In this document: positions 18,739 through 26,799 of the stretch, piece after piece
Layout: each line of letters begins with the position of its first letter
Position numbering within the stretch: position 1 is the first letter of the stretch
Notes under the pieces: generated by a model
The model's database searches: none
What the model was told of the DNA's origin: nothing
Seen by the model: only the letters and a program-made list of their open reading frames with translations
Made by a program: the position numbers and the translations under genes
Assembly (NCBI GenBank): GCA_050633445.1
Contig: JBOEGN010000033.1
Coordinates: 155,558-219,557, forward strand
Length of the DNA stretch: 64,000 nt
Source: Thalassobius sp050633445
GTDB taxonomy: Bacteria > Pseudomonadota > Alphaproteobacteria > Rhodobacterales > Rhodobacteraceae
Direction of reading: 5' to 3'

Positions 18739-19316
18739 CGATGACGGCGAAGATAAACGTAGTATGCGCCTGTGCCGCCATGCCGGATATTGGCCTGCGC
18801 AACCTGTAGCACCGCTGCGCTCAGCGGCGGCATCGACAGCCATTGCGGCACATTGTGTTTCAGAACACCGCGTCGCACCGGGATGGGGCCGTCATCCTCT
18901 TTGGTTTTTCCTTTGCCCGTGATCACCAGCACCAGCCTAAGGCCGCGGGAATGAGCGCCCAGAATAAAGCGGTTCAACGCGGGATGAGCGCGATCCAGCG
19001 TCATCCCATGCAGGTCAATCCGATCTTCGGGAACCAGTTTTCCGCGCTTCATCTTGGTAAATGACTTTTTGTCCATCCGCACAGGCGCGTTATGCATCTC
19101 TTCGCTAAGCCCCGGCCGCAGGTCATGCGGCAACTTAGACACGGGCGCCGTCTGGCCAACCGTGAAATCTGGCAAGCGCGAGATTGGTCGCTTCCTTGGC
19201 TTCGGCTTGGGTTTCGGCAATTCCCCTGCTGCGCGCTCGGGGTGGAGCCGATGTGCGGTGTCGGCAACCATGCGCCACAGCTCGATCTCGGACTCCGTCA
19301 GTTTCCGGCGTGTCAC
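18735..19316 (-). CDS. Smr-domain protein (MutS2/SmrA-like)
   Basis: 193 residues. A basic, low-complexity N-terminal half is followed by an Smr domain (about 100-190) with DRIDLHGMTLDRAHPAL, VLVITGKGK and HGGTGAYYVYLRR. Smr domains are nicking endonucleases or RNA cleavage modules; the LDLHGx-type motif is present. The ATG overlaps the mltA stop as ATGA, so it is translationally coupled to mltA, but no functional link is evident. Confidence 0.85.
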   Translation of the reverse strand: MTRRKLTESEIELWRMVADTAHRLHPERAAGELPKPKPKPRKRPISRLPDFTVGQTAPVSKLPHDLRPGLSEEMHNAPVRMDKKSFTKMKRGKLVPEDRIDLHGMTLDRAHPALNRFILGAHSRGLRLVLVITGKGKTKEDDGPIPVRRGVLKHNVPQWLSMPPLSAAVLQVAQANIRHGGTGAYYVYLRRHR

Positions 19317-20347
19317 TGTTCGGACTCCGGCAAAAGGGCATAGGCGCGTTGTATTGGCAGCAAAACCATCATGCGGCCGGGGTCTTTCAATTTTCCGGCG
19401 GCGCGTCCAGCAGAATCGCCGGTGCCAAAGAAAATGTCAGCCCGCTGCGCCCCTTTGATCGCAGAGCCGGTATCTTGTGCGATCATCAGGCGGCGCAGGG
19501 GCGTTTTCCCGTCTTTTTCCACCCAAACCGGAGCCCCCAACGGGGTGAACGCCGGGTCAACCGCCACCGACCGCATCGTCGTTATCGACCGATTCATCGC
19601 GCCCAGCGGTCCTTTTTCCGGGGACACGCGGTTCACCGTGCGGAAAAACACATAGGACGGGTTGTGGCGCAACAGCTCGGCCCCATCGACAGGATTGCGG
19701 CGCACCCAATTCTTGATCACTTGCGCGGAAACTTGATGAGATTTATAGACCCCGCGCCGGATCAACTCGACCCCGATCGAGCGATAAGGATGCCCGTTTG
19801 CCCCACCATACCCCAGACGGATATGGTTGCCATCAGGCAGACGAACACGGCCAGAGCCTTGGATTTGCAGGAAAAACAGTTCGACCGGATCATCGACCCA
19901 AGCAATTTCCAGCCCACGGCCTTGCATCACTTCGGTCGTTTCAATCTCGCGCCGGGACAACCAGGTCGAGGTCTTTTTCGCCTCTGGCGGTTTGCGGTAA
20001 ACCGGATAGCGATACCGGGCGTCGGGATACCGCGCGCCATCCAGTTCAGGTTCGAAATAGCCGGTGAACAGAGCGTCTTTGCCGTCCTCGATCATGACCG
20101 GGCGAAAAAACATTTCAAAAAAGGCACGGGGGCTGTCGATGTTCTGGGCCACCGCACACAGCGAGGCCCAGTCAGGTTCGTCCAGATCAGGACAGGTTTC
20201 CAGAAATGTGCGCAACGCGGCGGCATGATTGTCCTGTTCCCACCCCTCAAGATCCTCAAATTCAAGGATGCGAAAGGTGGTTTCTTCGGACTGCGCTGTT
20301 CCTGCCATGATAAGCCCCAGCGCTATTGCCGCCAGCGCCCGGATCAT
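19313..20347 (-). CDS. mltA: Membrane-bound lytic murein transglycosylase A
   Basis: 344 residues with a cleavable signal peptide (about 1-20, ending GTAQS). The MltA barrel is shown by GYFEPELDGARYPD, FLQIQGSGRVRLPDG and the 3D-domain segment AQDTGSAIKGAQRADIFFG, which holds the catalytic Asp region. It cleaves glycan strands to 1,6-anhydroMurNAc. It has no lipobox Cys, so it is likely soluble in the periplasm, unlike the E. coli lipoprotein. Its products are substrates for the amgK-murU type of recycling. It overlaps the genes on either side. Confidence 0.92.
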   Translation of the reverse strand: MIRALAAIALGLIMAGTAQSEETTFRILEFEDLEGWEQDNHAAALRTFLETCPDLDEPDWASLCAVAQNIDSPRAFFEMFFRPVMIEDGKDALFTGYFEPELDGARYPDARYRYPVYRKPPEAKKTSTWLSRREIETTEVMQGRGLEIAWVDDPVELFFLQIQGSGRVRLPDGNHIRLGYGGANGHPYRSIGVELIRRGVYKSHQVSAQVIKNWVRRNPVDGAELLRHNPSYVFFRTVNRVSPEKGPLGAMNRSITTMRSVAVDPAFTPLGAPVWVEKDGKTPLRRLMIAQDTGSAIKGAQRADIFFGTGDSAGRAAGKLKDPGRMMVLLPIQRAYALLPESEQ

Positions 20348-21000
20348 CCGCCCGTGGCAACAAGCTGCCAGTTGGGATCATCCGAGGCCATTTCGCGTGC
20401 GAAGGTCCAAACGTCGCGCTGTTTCTTGGGCGTCTTAGGATCACCCTCGATGATCTCGCCGGCGTTATCCCGCACGGCCGAGGTCAGCTCGCCGACGAAA
20501 CGAACGGTAATCTCGGCGATGCGCCCGTCTACGAATTCCGCATCCGCCAGAGAGGTTTCGCGCACACCCAGGAATTCCGCCTCGATGGACAGGCCCTGCT
20601 GTTCACGGGCCTCGACCACCTGCGCAAAGGAATCGTACACGTCGTCGGACAGGAACGGCTTGATCTCGGCCATCTCACCGCGCTCAAAGCTCATCAGGAT
20701 CATTTCATAGGCACCGCGGGCACCTTGAAGAAATTCACTGACGTTAAAGCTGGGTTCCAGGCTTTTCATCTGCGACAACGCAAGCGCCGCATCCGAACCT
20801 TCGGGGGCATGGTCGATGATATCGCGATCAGGGCCGCCTTCGATCACCGATAGGTCAGGTTTACGCGAGGCGCGCTCGACCGGTTGGGGCGCCGTCGGAT
20901 TTTCGAACCCGTCGCGCGTGCCCAGCACGTTTTTCAGCCGCAGAATAAGGAAAACCGCGATGCCGGCCAGCACCAGAAGCTGCAAAATTGGCGAGTTCAT
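20344..21000 (-). CDS. Tim44-like domain protein (TimA)
   Basis: 218 residues. One N-terminal membrane segment (about 6-22), a linker, and a C-terminal Tim44-like domain (about 75-215) with FNVSEFLQGARGAYEMILMSFERGE and VEAREQQGLSIEAEFLG. In alphaproteobacteria it is the bacterial relative of mitochondrial Tim44; its role here is not established. It is first in the timA-mltA-smr operon and divergent from fxsA. Confidence 0.88.
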   Translation of the reverse strand: MNSPILQLLVLAGIAVFLILRLKNVLGTRDGFENPTAPQPVERASRKPDLSVIEGGPDRDIIDHAPEGSDAALALSQMKSLEPSFNVSEFLQGARGAYEMILMSFERGEMAEIKPFLSDDVYDSFAQVVEAREQQGLSIEAEFLGVRETSLADAEFVDGRIAEITVRFVGELTSAVRDNAGEIIEGDPKTPKKQRDVWTFAREMASDDPNWQLVATGG

Positions 21001-21106
21001 AAGATCCTCTTGGTCAGGGGGTCATTTAAACCATTGATACTCGACCTTATGTAGGGGCTACCGGCGGGCAAGTCCACCGCACGGGACACGAAAGGAGATC
21101 ACCACG

Positions 21107-21595
21107 ATGTGGTTGTTAATCGCATTTGTCGCAGTTCCGATCATCGAGATCGCACTGTTCATTCAGGTCGGAGGCGCAATCGGCACCTGGCCCACCATAG
21201 GAATCGTTGTTTTAACGGCAATTCTGGGCACCTGGTTGGTGCGCGCGCAGGGGCGGCTGGCCATCGGCAACCTTCAGCGCAGCTTTGCCGAATTGGATGA
21301 CCCAACCGAACCTTTGGCCCATGGTGCCATGGTTTTGATCTCGGGCGTGCTGTTGCTGACACCGGGGTTTTTCACCGATGCGTTGGGCTTTGCGCTGCTG
21401 ATTCCCGCCGTACGATCCGCAGTTTTTCAATATCTGCGGAAACGGGTAAAGGTGCAAAGCTTCTCGATGGGGTCCGCGCAAACGGGGCCGATGCACCGCA
21501 AACCGATGGATTCCAACACAATTGACGGTGAATTCCACGAGGTCGACCCGGAAAACCGCACAACTCACCGTCCCTCGGGCTGGACCAAGCATTGA
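21107..21595 (+). CDS. fxsA: FxsA-family membrane protein
   Basis: 162-residue inner-membrane protein of the FxsA family. It begins with the typical WLLIAFVAVPIIEIALFIQVG and a second segment GTWPTIGIVVLTAILGTWLV. GAMVLISGVLLLTPGFFTDALGF follows in shorter helices. E. coli FxsA modulates phage T7 exclusion; the general function is unknown. An AAAGGAG site lies 6-8 bases before the ATG. secB follows 55 bases downstream. Confidence 0.88.
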   Translation: MWLLIAFVAVPIIEIALFIQVGGAIGTWPTIGIVVLTAILGTWLVRAQGRLAIGNLQRSFAELDDPTEPLAHGAMVLISGVLLLTPGFFTDALGFALLIPAVRSAVFQYLRKRVKVQSFSMGSAQTGPMHRKPMDSNTIDGEFHEVDPENRTTHRPSGWTKH

Positions 21596-21650
21596 GGGTG
21601 GAATTCCATCCTGCTACACAATCCGAGAAATTAATTTTTTGGGGAATACA

Positions 21651-22145
21651 ATGGCCGATAATGGCGCTGAGGGTGCTGCCGCACCGCAAATCAAATTCAA
21701 TGTTCTGAACCAGTACATCCGGGATCTGTCGTTCGAAAACATCCTGGCCCAAAAAGGCGCCGGTGGCGAAGTTGTTCCCGCGATCAACGTGCAGGTAAAC
21801 CTGGACGCCAAGAAGCGTTCGGTTGAAAACCAGTTCGAAGTCGCGATCAAGCTGAACGTGGAATCGACCGCAAAAGAAGGCGGAGAGAAGCTGTTCCTGC
21901 TGGAGATTGACTATGTCGGTCTGTTCAACATCGAGGGCGTCCCCGAAGAACAAATGCATCCGTTCTTGCTGATCGAATGCCCGCGGATGCTGTTCCCGTT
22001 TCTGCGTCGCGTCGTCAGCGATGTGACCCGTGACGGCGGCTTCCCGCCGCTGAACCTGGAAACCATCGACTTTGTTGCGCTGTATCGCAACGAGATCGCG
22101 CGCCGTCAGGCCGCTCAGGAAGCACAGAACGCCACAGTTTCCTAA
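21651..22145 (+). CDS. secB: Protein-export chaperone SecB
   Basis: 164-residue tetrameric chaperone that keeps preproteins unfolded for SecA. FNVLNQYIRDLSFENI and the acidic SecA-binding segment FLLEIDYVGLF are conserved, and the C-terminal region reads PLNLETIDFVALY. The ATG at 21651 has GGGGAA upstream. The position next to the replication origin region (secB / dnaQ-coaE-aroE-maf) is the usual alphaproteobacterial arrangement. Confidence 0.96.
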   Translation: MADNGAEGAAAPQIKFNVLNQYIRDLSFENILAQKGAGGEVVPAINVQVNLDAKKRSVENQFEVAIKLNVESTAKEGGEKLFLLEIDYVGLFNIEGVPEEQMHPFLLIECPRMLFPFLRRVVSDVTRDGGFPPLNLETIDFVALYRNEIARRQAAQEAQNATVS

Positions 22146-22154
22146 GCTGATCGG

Positions 22155-22901
22155 CTAGTCCGACAGTTTATTCCACAATGCGCCGTCGCCCATCTTGTCC
22201 ACAAAGGCTTGGTGGGCGGCGGCTTCTTCATTTGTAAGACGCGAGGGCAGGGGGGCCGGGCGGGGAAACGGGCGCCAATCACTGTCATTTGTCCCGCCAG
22301 AGGATTTCGCCGTGGTCGCCGAGGCAAGCGCGAAATCGGGCTGACGCCCTCCGATCAGCTCCAGATAGACTTCGGCCAGAATTTCCGAGTCCAAAAGCGC
22401 GCCGTGCAATGACCGGTTCGAGTTATCAATGCCAAAGCGGCGGCACAGCGCATCCAGAGTCGCAGGCGAACCGGGAAATTTTTGCCGCGCAATGCCCAAG
22501 GTATCAATCGCCCTATCCATCGGCAGCTTGGGTAGCCCCATTAGATCCAATTCGTAGTTCAGGAACTTCATGTCAAAACTGGCGTTGTGGATCACAAGCT
22601 TTGCATCCGAGCCAACAAAGTCATAAAAATCCTGACCAACCTTGGAAAAAACGGGCTTGTCCCTCAGCGTCACTTCGCCAGAGCCAGGTTTTGGGTCTCG
22701 CGGTGGCTCCAGCAAGTCGGGGCCGATACCGTGCACGCCGAACGCCTCGTCGGGCATCCCGCGTTCGGGATTGATATAGACGTGAAAGGTGTTGTTCGTG
22801 GGCATGTGATTGTACAGTTCCACACACCCGATTTCGACGATCCTATCGCCCCGAAACGGGTCGAAACCGGTGGTTTCCGTATCCAGAACGATCTCACGCA
22901 T
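22155..22901 (-). CDS. dnaQ: DNA polymerase III epsilon subunit
   Basis: 248-residue 3'-5' proofreading exonuclease of the replicase. Exo I is VLDTETTGFDP at residues 4-14, Exo II is NASFDMKFLN and Exo III is LHGALLDSEILAEVYLEL. The C-terminal tail, which contacts the alpha subunit, is proline-rich. The start at 22901 puts the Exo I motif at the N-terminus as in the family and overlaps coaE by 8 bases. Confidence 0.95.
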   Translation of the reverse strand: MREIVLDTETTGFDPFRGDRIVEIGCVELYNHMPTNNTFHVYINPERGMPDEAFGVHGIGPDLLEPPRDPKPGSGEVTLRDKPVFSKVGQDFYDFVGSDAKLVIHNASFDMKFLNYELDLMGLPKLPMDRAIDTLGIARQKFPGSPATLDALCRRFGIDNSNRSLHGALLDSEILAEVYLELIGGRQPDFALASATTAKSSGGTNDSDWRPFPRPAPLPSRLTNEEAAAHQAFVDKMGDGALWNKLSD

Positions 22902-23487
22902 TGGTTTGACCCTTTCTGATCTGGCCCAGAATATCCTGCACTTGCGCGCGCGCATGTTCCAAAGTGTCCGTGATCACCACGAAATCTGCGCGCTCTCGTT
23001 TCTCAGCGTCGGGTGTTTGTTTGGCCTTAATCGCCAGGAACTGAGCCTCGGTCATCGTGCCGCGCGCCATCACGCGGTCATGCTGGACATCCTCAGGGAC
23101 CGAGACCACCAGAACCGCGTCCATATTCCGATCACCGCCCGTTTCGAACATCAAGGGCACGTCAAAAACCAGAATATCTGCGTTGGTGTCGGCGATGAAA
23201 TCCGCACGGTCTTCGGCCACTAAGGGATGCACGATCTGTTCGATTTTCTTAAGCGCAGTCGGATCCGATTGAATGATCTGTTTCAGTTTGTCCCGCGATA
23301 CGGCTCCGTCAACGATCGAGCTGGGAAACAGGCTCTGCATAGGCTCAACTGCCTTGCCACCCGGCGCATAAAGCCGGTGCACAGCAGCGTCCGCATCCCA
23401 GATCGCGCAGCCCATTTCCGCCAGCAGTTTGGCGGTGGTGGATTTACCCATCCCGATGGATCCGGTGAGACCAAGTTTGAAGCTCAT
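22894..23487 (-). CDS. coaE: Dephospho-CoA kinase
   Basis: 197-residue kinase that performs the last step of coenzyme A synthesis. The P-loop GLTGSIGMGKSTTAKLL is at residues 7-23, followed by AIWDADAAVHRLYAPGG and VFDVPLMFETG. It is the third gene of the maf-aroE-coaE-dnaQ operon; its ATG overlaps the aroE stop as ATGA. Confidence 0.96.
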   Translation of the reverse strand: MSFKLGLTGSIGMGKSTTAKLLAEMGCAIWDADAAVHRLYAPGGKAVEPMQSLFPSSIVDGAVSRDKLKQIIQSDPTALKKIEQIVHPLVAEDRADFIADTNADILVFDVPLMFETGGDRNMDAVLVVSVPEDVQHDRVMARGTMTEAQFLAIKAKQTPDAEKRERADFVVITDTLEHARAQVQDILGQIRKGQTNA

Positions 23488-24317
23488 GCCAGCATTATCC
23501 TGCGAATTTCATCGTCTACTTCGGGGCGCTGGCCGAACCAACGCTCAAATCCGGGAATGGCCTGATAGATCAGCATCCCCAGCCCATCAACGGTGTGGCA
23601 ACCGATTTCCTCGGCCACTTGTAGCAACCGAGTTTTCAGCGGGGCATAGACGATATCCGTCGCAACCGCGCCGGGGTTTAACCCGTCCAGCGGGATGCGC
23701 AATTCAGGACTGCCAGTCATCCCCAAAGAGGTCGTGTTCACCAGCAGCGCCGCGTCCTCTAGCACATTCCCGGCCTGCACCCAGTCAATGACGGTGATCC
23801 GCGCGCCAAATTCCTGTTGCAGAGCTTCGGCGCGGATTTTGGTTCGGTTGGTCAGCAAAATCTCGGGCACTCCTGCGGACAAAAGCGAGGCCAAAACCGC
23901 GCGCGACGCGCCGCCCGCACCCAGCACAACAGCCGGCCCCGAGGTGGGATCCCAGTCAGGCGCACCCTGACGCAGGTTTTCGATGAAGCCGTAGCCGTCC
24001 GTGTTGTCCGCGTGGATTTTCCCATCTTCGCGGAAAATCAGCGTATTCGCGGCCCCGATCAGGGTCGCGCGGTCGGTGATGACATCTGCGATCTCCAGCG
24101 CTGCTTCTTTATGAGGGACAGTGATGTTCGCGCCAACGAACCCCGCCTTAGGCAGGGTGCGCAGCACGGTTTCCAGGTTGTCTGGCGCGACCTCCATAGG
24201 GATGTAGTGGCCGGGCAGGCCGTATTTTTTCAGCCAATGCCCGTGTAAACGCGGAGATTTGGAATGTCCGATAGGCGAGCCGATCACCCCCGCCAGCGGT
24301 ATTTGTTGCGCGCTCAT
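23484..24317 (-). CDS. aroE: Shikimate dehydrogenase (NADP+)
   Basis: 277 residues; reduces 3-dehydroshikimate in aromatic amino acid synthesis. The substrate-binding N-terminus has GVIGSPIGHSKSPRLH. VTVPHKEAALE contains the catalytic Lys, and NTDGYGF and VLGAGGASRAV are the shikimate and NADP-binding motifs. It is coupled to maf upstream by an ATGA overlap. Confidence 0.95.
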   Translation of the reverse strand: MSAQQIPLAGVIGSPIGHSKSPRLHGHWLKKYGLPGHYIPMEVAPDNLETVLRTLPKAGFVGANITVPHKEAALEIADVITDRATLIGAANTLIFREDGKIHADNTDGYGFIENLRQGAPDWDPTSGPAVVLGAGGASRAVLASLLSAGVPEILLTNRTKIRAEALQQEFGARITVIDWVQAGNVLEDAALLVNTTSLGMTGSPELRIPLDGLNPGAVATDIVYAPLKTRLLQVAEEIGCHTVDGLGMLIYQAIPGFERWFGQRPEVDDEIRRIMLA

Positions 24318-24913
24318 CCCGGTAGATCTCCTCGAACGGTCAGGTAACTCAGCAATTCCAACAGGGGCAGGCCCAGTACGTTAAAGTAATCGCCATCGAC
24401 GCGGGAAAACAAGCGAATGCCTTCCTCTTCCAGCTTATAGCCCCCCACGCTATCACCGATTCCCGGCCAGTTGCGGGTCAGATAATCCTCGACGTAGTCA
24501 TCCGAGAAGCTGCGCATCCTCAGTCGAACCTGTCCGACGTGCCGCCAAATGGGTTTGCCATCCTCGCAAATCACCGCCGCCGAAAGCAGCATGTGCCGCT
24601 GCCCACGCAGGGTAAACAGTTGGTCACGCGCGTCGCCAATGTTGCGGGGCTTCGCCAGAATATTGCCATCGAACTCCAACACCTGATCACAGCCCAAGAC
24701 CAACGCACCGGGGTTCTTTTCACTGACCTTCTGTGCTTTCATCTCGGCCAGGGTGTCGGCGATATCGCGAGGCTTGGCCTCTTCGGCCTCCAGCGAATCG
24801 CGGATCATGATTTCGTCGATTCTGGCCTTTTGCACCTTGAAGGGAACGCCAGCATTCGACAGCAACTGCCTGCGGATTTCTGACCCGGACGCCAGGATCA
24901 AGTTCATGGCCAT
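24314..24913 (-). CDS. maf: Maf-family nucleoside triphosphate pyrophosphatase
   Basis: 199 residues; a house-cleaning hydrolase of non-canonical or modified nucleotides. LILASGSEIRRQLLSNAGVPF and VLGCDQVLEFDG are diagnostic. Of two in-frame ATGs (24913 and 24907), 24913 has GAGG at the right spacing. A perfect DnaA box abuts this start codon, so DnaA could affect its expression. It is the first gene of the maf-dnaQ operon, reading away from the predicted origin. Confidence 0.93.
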   Translation of the reverse strand: MAMNLILASGSEIRRQLLSNAGVPFKVQKARIDEIMIRDSLEAEEAKPRDIADTLAEMKAQKVSEKNPGALVLGCDQVLEFDGNILAKPRNIGDARDQLFTLRGQRHMLLSAAVICEDGKPIWRHVGQVRLRMRSFSDDYVEDYLTRNWPGIGDSVGGYKLEEEGIRLFSRVDGDYFNVLGLPLLELLSYLTVRGDLPG

Positions 24914-24921
24914 GTGGATAA
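24913..24921 (-). promoter_or_regulatory. Perfect DnaA box at the maf start
   Basis: TTATCCACA on the minus strand, an exact match to the consensus. It lies between the maf ribosome site (GAGG) and the maf ATG, so bound DnaA would cover the translation start and probably the promoter region. It is the leftmost box of the predicted origin. Confidence 0.75.
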
Positions 24922-25245
24922 CCTCGTGGAAGACTCATCGAACTTCTTAAGGAAGGTTTTGGGACAAGTCACCGAGGTTTCTGAGCTGTGCAAAACTCAG
25001 GTGCTTTTGGGGATGCCGATCACAGTTTTTCCCCAAGAGGACAAGGAAAACATCCGGTCCGTGGATAAGTTTTTCGCGCACAGATTTCCCACGGGATATC
25101 CACAGGATTTTCCATCTGACCAAAATTTCGTAACCACATGTGTTAGAACGGGAATTTTTGAAAAACTCACAGAGTCAAAGGCGGTTTTTCACCGGGTGGA
25201 TGTAAGATGATAACAGGCAGGATAAGCCAATAATCCACCGAAATC

Positions 25246-25297
25246 TTGATACCTAAATCATCATCATTCTTTCTATTCTTTATTTATTATTATTTAG
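25246..25297. other. AT-rich tract, candidate DNA-unwinding element
   Basis: About 50 bases made almost only of A and T, with repeated ATCATCATT and TTATTTATTATTATTTA runs, in an otherwise GC-rich sequence. It sits between the DnaA boxes and the CtrA-type site. This is the arrangement expected of the duplex-unwinding element of a bacterial origin. No ORF crosses it. Confidence 0.6.
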
Positions 25298-25345
25298 GCC
25301 GAGCAGGATGGCCGCGATACCTCCTCCAGCCTAGGCACTGCGTGG

Positions 25346-25360
25346 TTAACCCGACCTTAA
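25346..25360. promoter_or_regulatory. Putative CtrA-binding site in the origin / rho leader
   Basis: TTAACCCGACCTTAA matches TTAA-N7-TTAA exactly. It lies between the AT-rich tract and rho (start 25495). In Caulobacter, CtrA boxes inside oriC block initiation; here it could do the same or control rho. Binding is not shown by sequence alone. Confidence 0.55.
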
Positions 25361-25494
25361 GCCAGGAAAAGGCGAACGAATTGACTTGAGGGCTTAGAAG
25401 CCTTATTTACCCCTCTAACCCCTCGTCCGAGGGAGCTGTTTTCCATGCATATGAAATGAAACGCGCCCTTCAGGGCCGTTCAGGGTGCTATTCC

Positions 25495-26766
25495 ATGTCC
25501 GAACAACGTCTGAACCTCGCTGAACTCAAAGCTAAAAGCCCCAAGGACCTGCTGTCCATGGCGGAAGAGCTGGAGATCGAAAACGCCTCGACCATGCGCA
25601 AGGGCGAGATGATGTTCCAAATCCTGCGCGAAATGGCTGACGATGGCTCGGTCATTGGCGGTGACGGGGTGCTGGAAGTGCTGCAAGACGGTTTTGGCTT
25701 CTTGCGTTCGCCCGAGGCGAACTATCTGCCCGGCCCGGATGACATCTATGTTTCGCCCGAGATGATCCGTAAACACTCTCTGCGGACCGGGGACACGATC
25801 GAAGGCGTGATGAAGGCGCCTCAGGAAAGCGAACGCTATTTTGCGCTGACAGAGGTTGAGGTGATCAACTTTGAAAGCCCTGAAAAGGCGCGTCATAAGA
25901 TTGCGTTCGACAACCTGACACCTCTGTATCCCGATGAACGCTTGAAGATGGAGATCGAAGATCCGACCATCAAGGACCGCTCGGCCCGGATCATCGACCT
26001 GGTTGCCCCGATTGGTAAGGGTCAGCGCTCGTTGATCGTCGCGCCTCCGCGGACGGGTAAAACGGTTCTGCTGCAAAACATCGCGCATAGCATCGAGGCC
26101 AACCACCCGGAATGCTATCTGATCGTCCTGCTGATCGATGAACGCCCCGAAGAGGTGACGGACATGCAGCGGAACGTGAAGGGCGAGGTCGTGTCCTCGA
26201 CCTTTGACGAACCTGCGACGCGTCACGTGGCCGTGTCCGAAATGGTGATCGAAAAGGCCAAGCGTCTGGTCGAGCATAAACGAGATGTTGTGATCCTGCT
26301 TGACTCGATCACAAGACTTGGTCGTGCCTTCAACACCGTTGTGCCGTCCTCGGGTAAGGTTTTGACCGGTGGTGTGGACGCGAACGCGCTGCAACGCCCC
26401 AAGCGTTTCTTTGGTGCTGCGCGTAACGTAGAAGAGGGCGGATCGCTGACCATCATCGCTACCGCGCTGATCGACACCGGCAGCCGTATGGACGAAGTGA
26501 TCTTTGAAGAATTCAAAGGTACCGGCAACAGCGAGATCGTTCTGGATCGTAAAGTTGCGGATAAACGTGTCTTCCCGGCGATGGATATTCTGAAATCCGG
26601 CACCCGGAAAGAGGAACTGTTGGTAGATAAAATCGACCTGCAAAAGACCTTTGTTCTGCGTCGTATTCTGAACCCAATGGGGACCACAGATGCGGTCGAA
26701 TTCCTGATTTCCAAGCTGAAACAGACCAAAACAAACTCGGAATTCTTCGACTCGATGAACACCTGA
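25495..26766 (+). CDS. rho: Transcription termination factor Rho
   Basis: 423-residue RNA helicase that terminates transcription. The N-terminal RNA-binding domain reads LNLAELKAKSPKDLL, then the cold-shock-like GFGFLRSPEANYLPGPDDIYVS. Walker A is APPRTGKTVLLQNIA. DERPEEVTDMQRNV and the Q/R-loop segment SSGKVLTGGVDANALQRPKRFF follow. ATG 25495 gives the family length; an earlier in-frame ATG would add 13 unconserved residues. The roughly 130-base leader could support the autoregulation seen for rho elsewhere. Confidence 0.96.
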   Translation: MSEQRLNLAELKAKSPKDLLSMAEELEIENASTMRKGEMMFQILREMADDGSVIGGDGVLEVLQDGFGFLRSPEANYLPGPDDIYVSPEMIRKHSLRTGDTIEGVMKAPQESERYFALTEVEVINFESPEKARHKIAFDNLTPLYPDERLKMEIEDPTIKDRSARIIDLVAPIGKGQRSLIVAPPRTGKTVLLQNIAHSIEANHPECYLIVLLIDERPEEVTDMQRNVKGEVVSSTFDEPATRHVAVSEMVIEKAKRLVEHKRDVVILLDSITRLGRAFNTVVPSSGKVLTGGVDANALQRPKRFFGAARNVEEGGSLTIIATALIDTGSRMDEVIFEEFKGTGNSEIVLDRKVADKRVFPAMDILKSGTRKEELLVDKIDLQKTFVLRRILNPMGTTDAVEFLISKLKQTKTNSEFFDSMNT

Positions 26767-26799
26767 CCGGGTGTTTCCGGGCCTTCGGAGGGCTGGCAG

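Larger units (their letters stand above)
24911..25365. other. Predicted chromosomal replication origin (oriC)
   Basis: Gene-free gap between the leftward maf operon and the rightward rho gene. DnaA boxes: TGTGGATAA (24913-24921), exact on the minus strand; CGTGGATAA (25060-25068), 8/9; ATATCCACA (25096-25104), 8/9; TGTGCAAAA (24987-24995), which fits the relaxed TTWTNCACA; and TTTTTCACC (25185-25193), weaker. An AT-rich tract lies at 25246-25297 and a CtrA-type site at 25346-25360. Flanking genes and nearby parABS match roseobacter origins as I know them. Prediction only; cumulative GC skew was not computed. Confidence 0.75.

Noticed and set aside
19184..20710. 508-codon plus-strand open frame
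   Set aside because: Antisense to mltA and its neighbours, all of which have clear motifs.
24932..25176. GANTC (CcrM) methylation sites at 24932 and 25172 in the origin gap
   Set aside because: Two sites in about 580 bases is close to chance; no enrichment claim possible.
25465..25476. GCCCTTCAGGGC hairpin before rho
   Set aside because: A four-base stem, too short to call a terminator or regulatory RNA.
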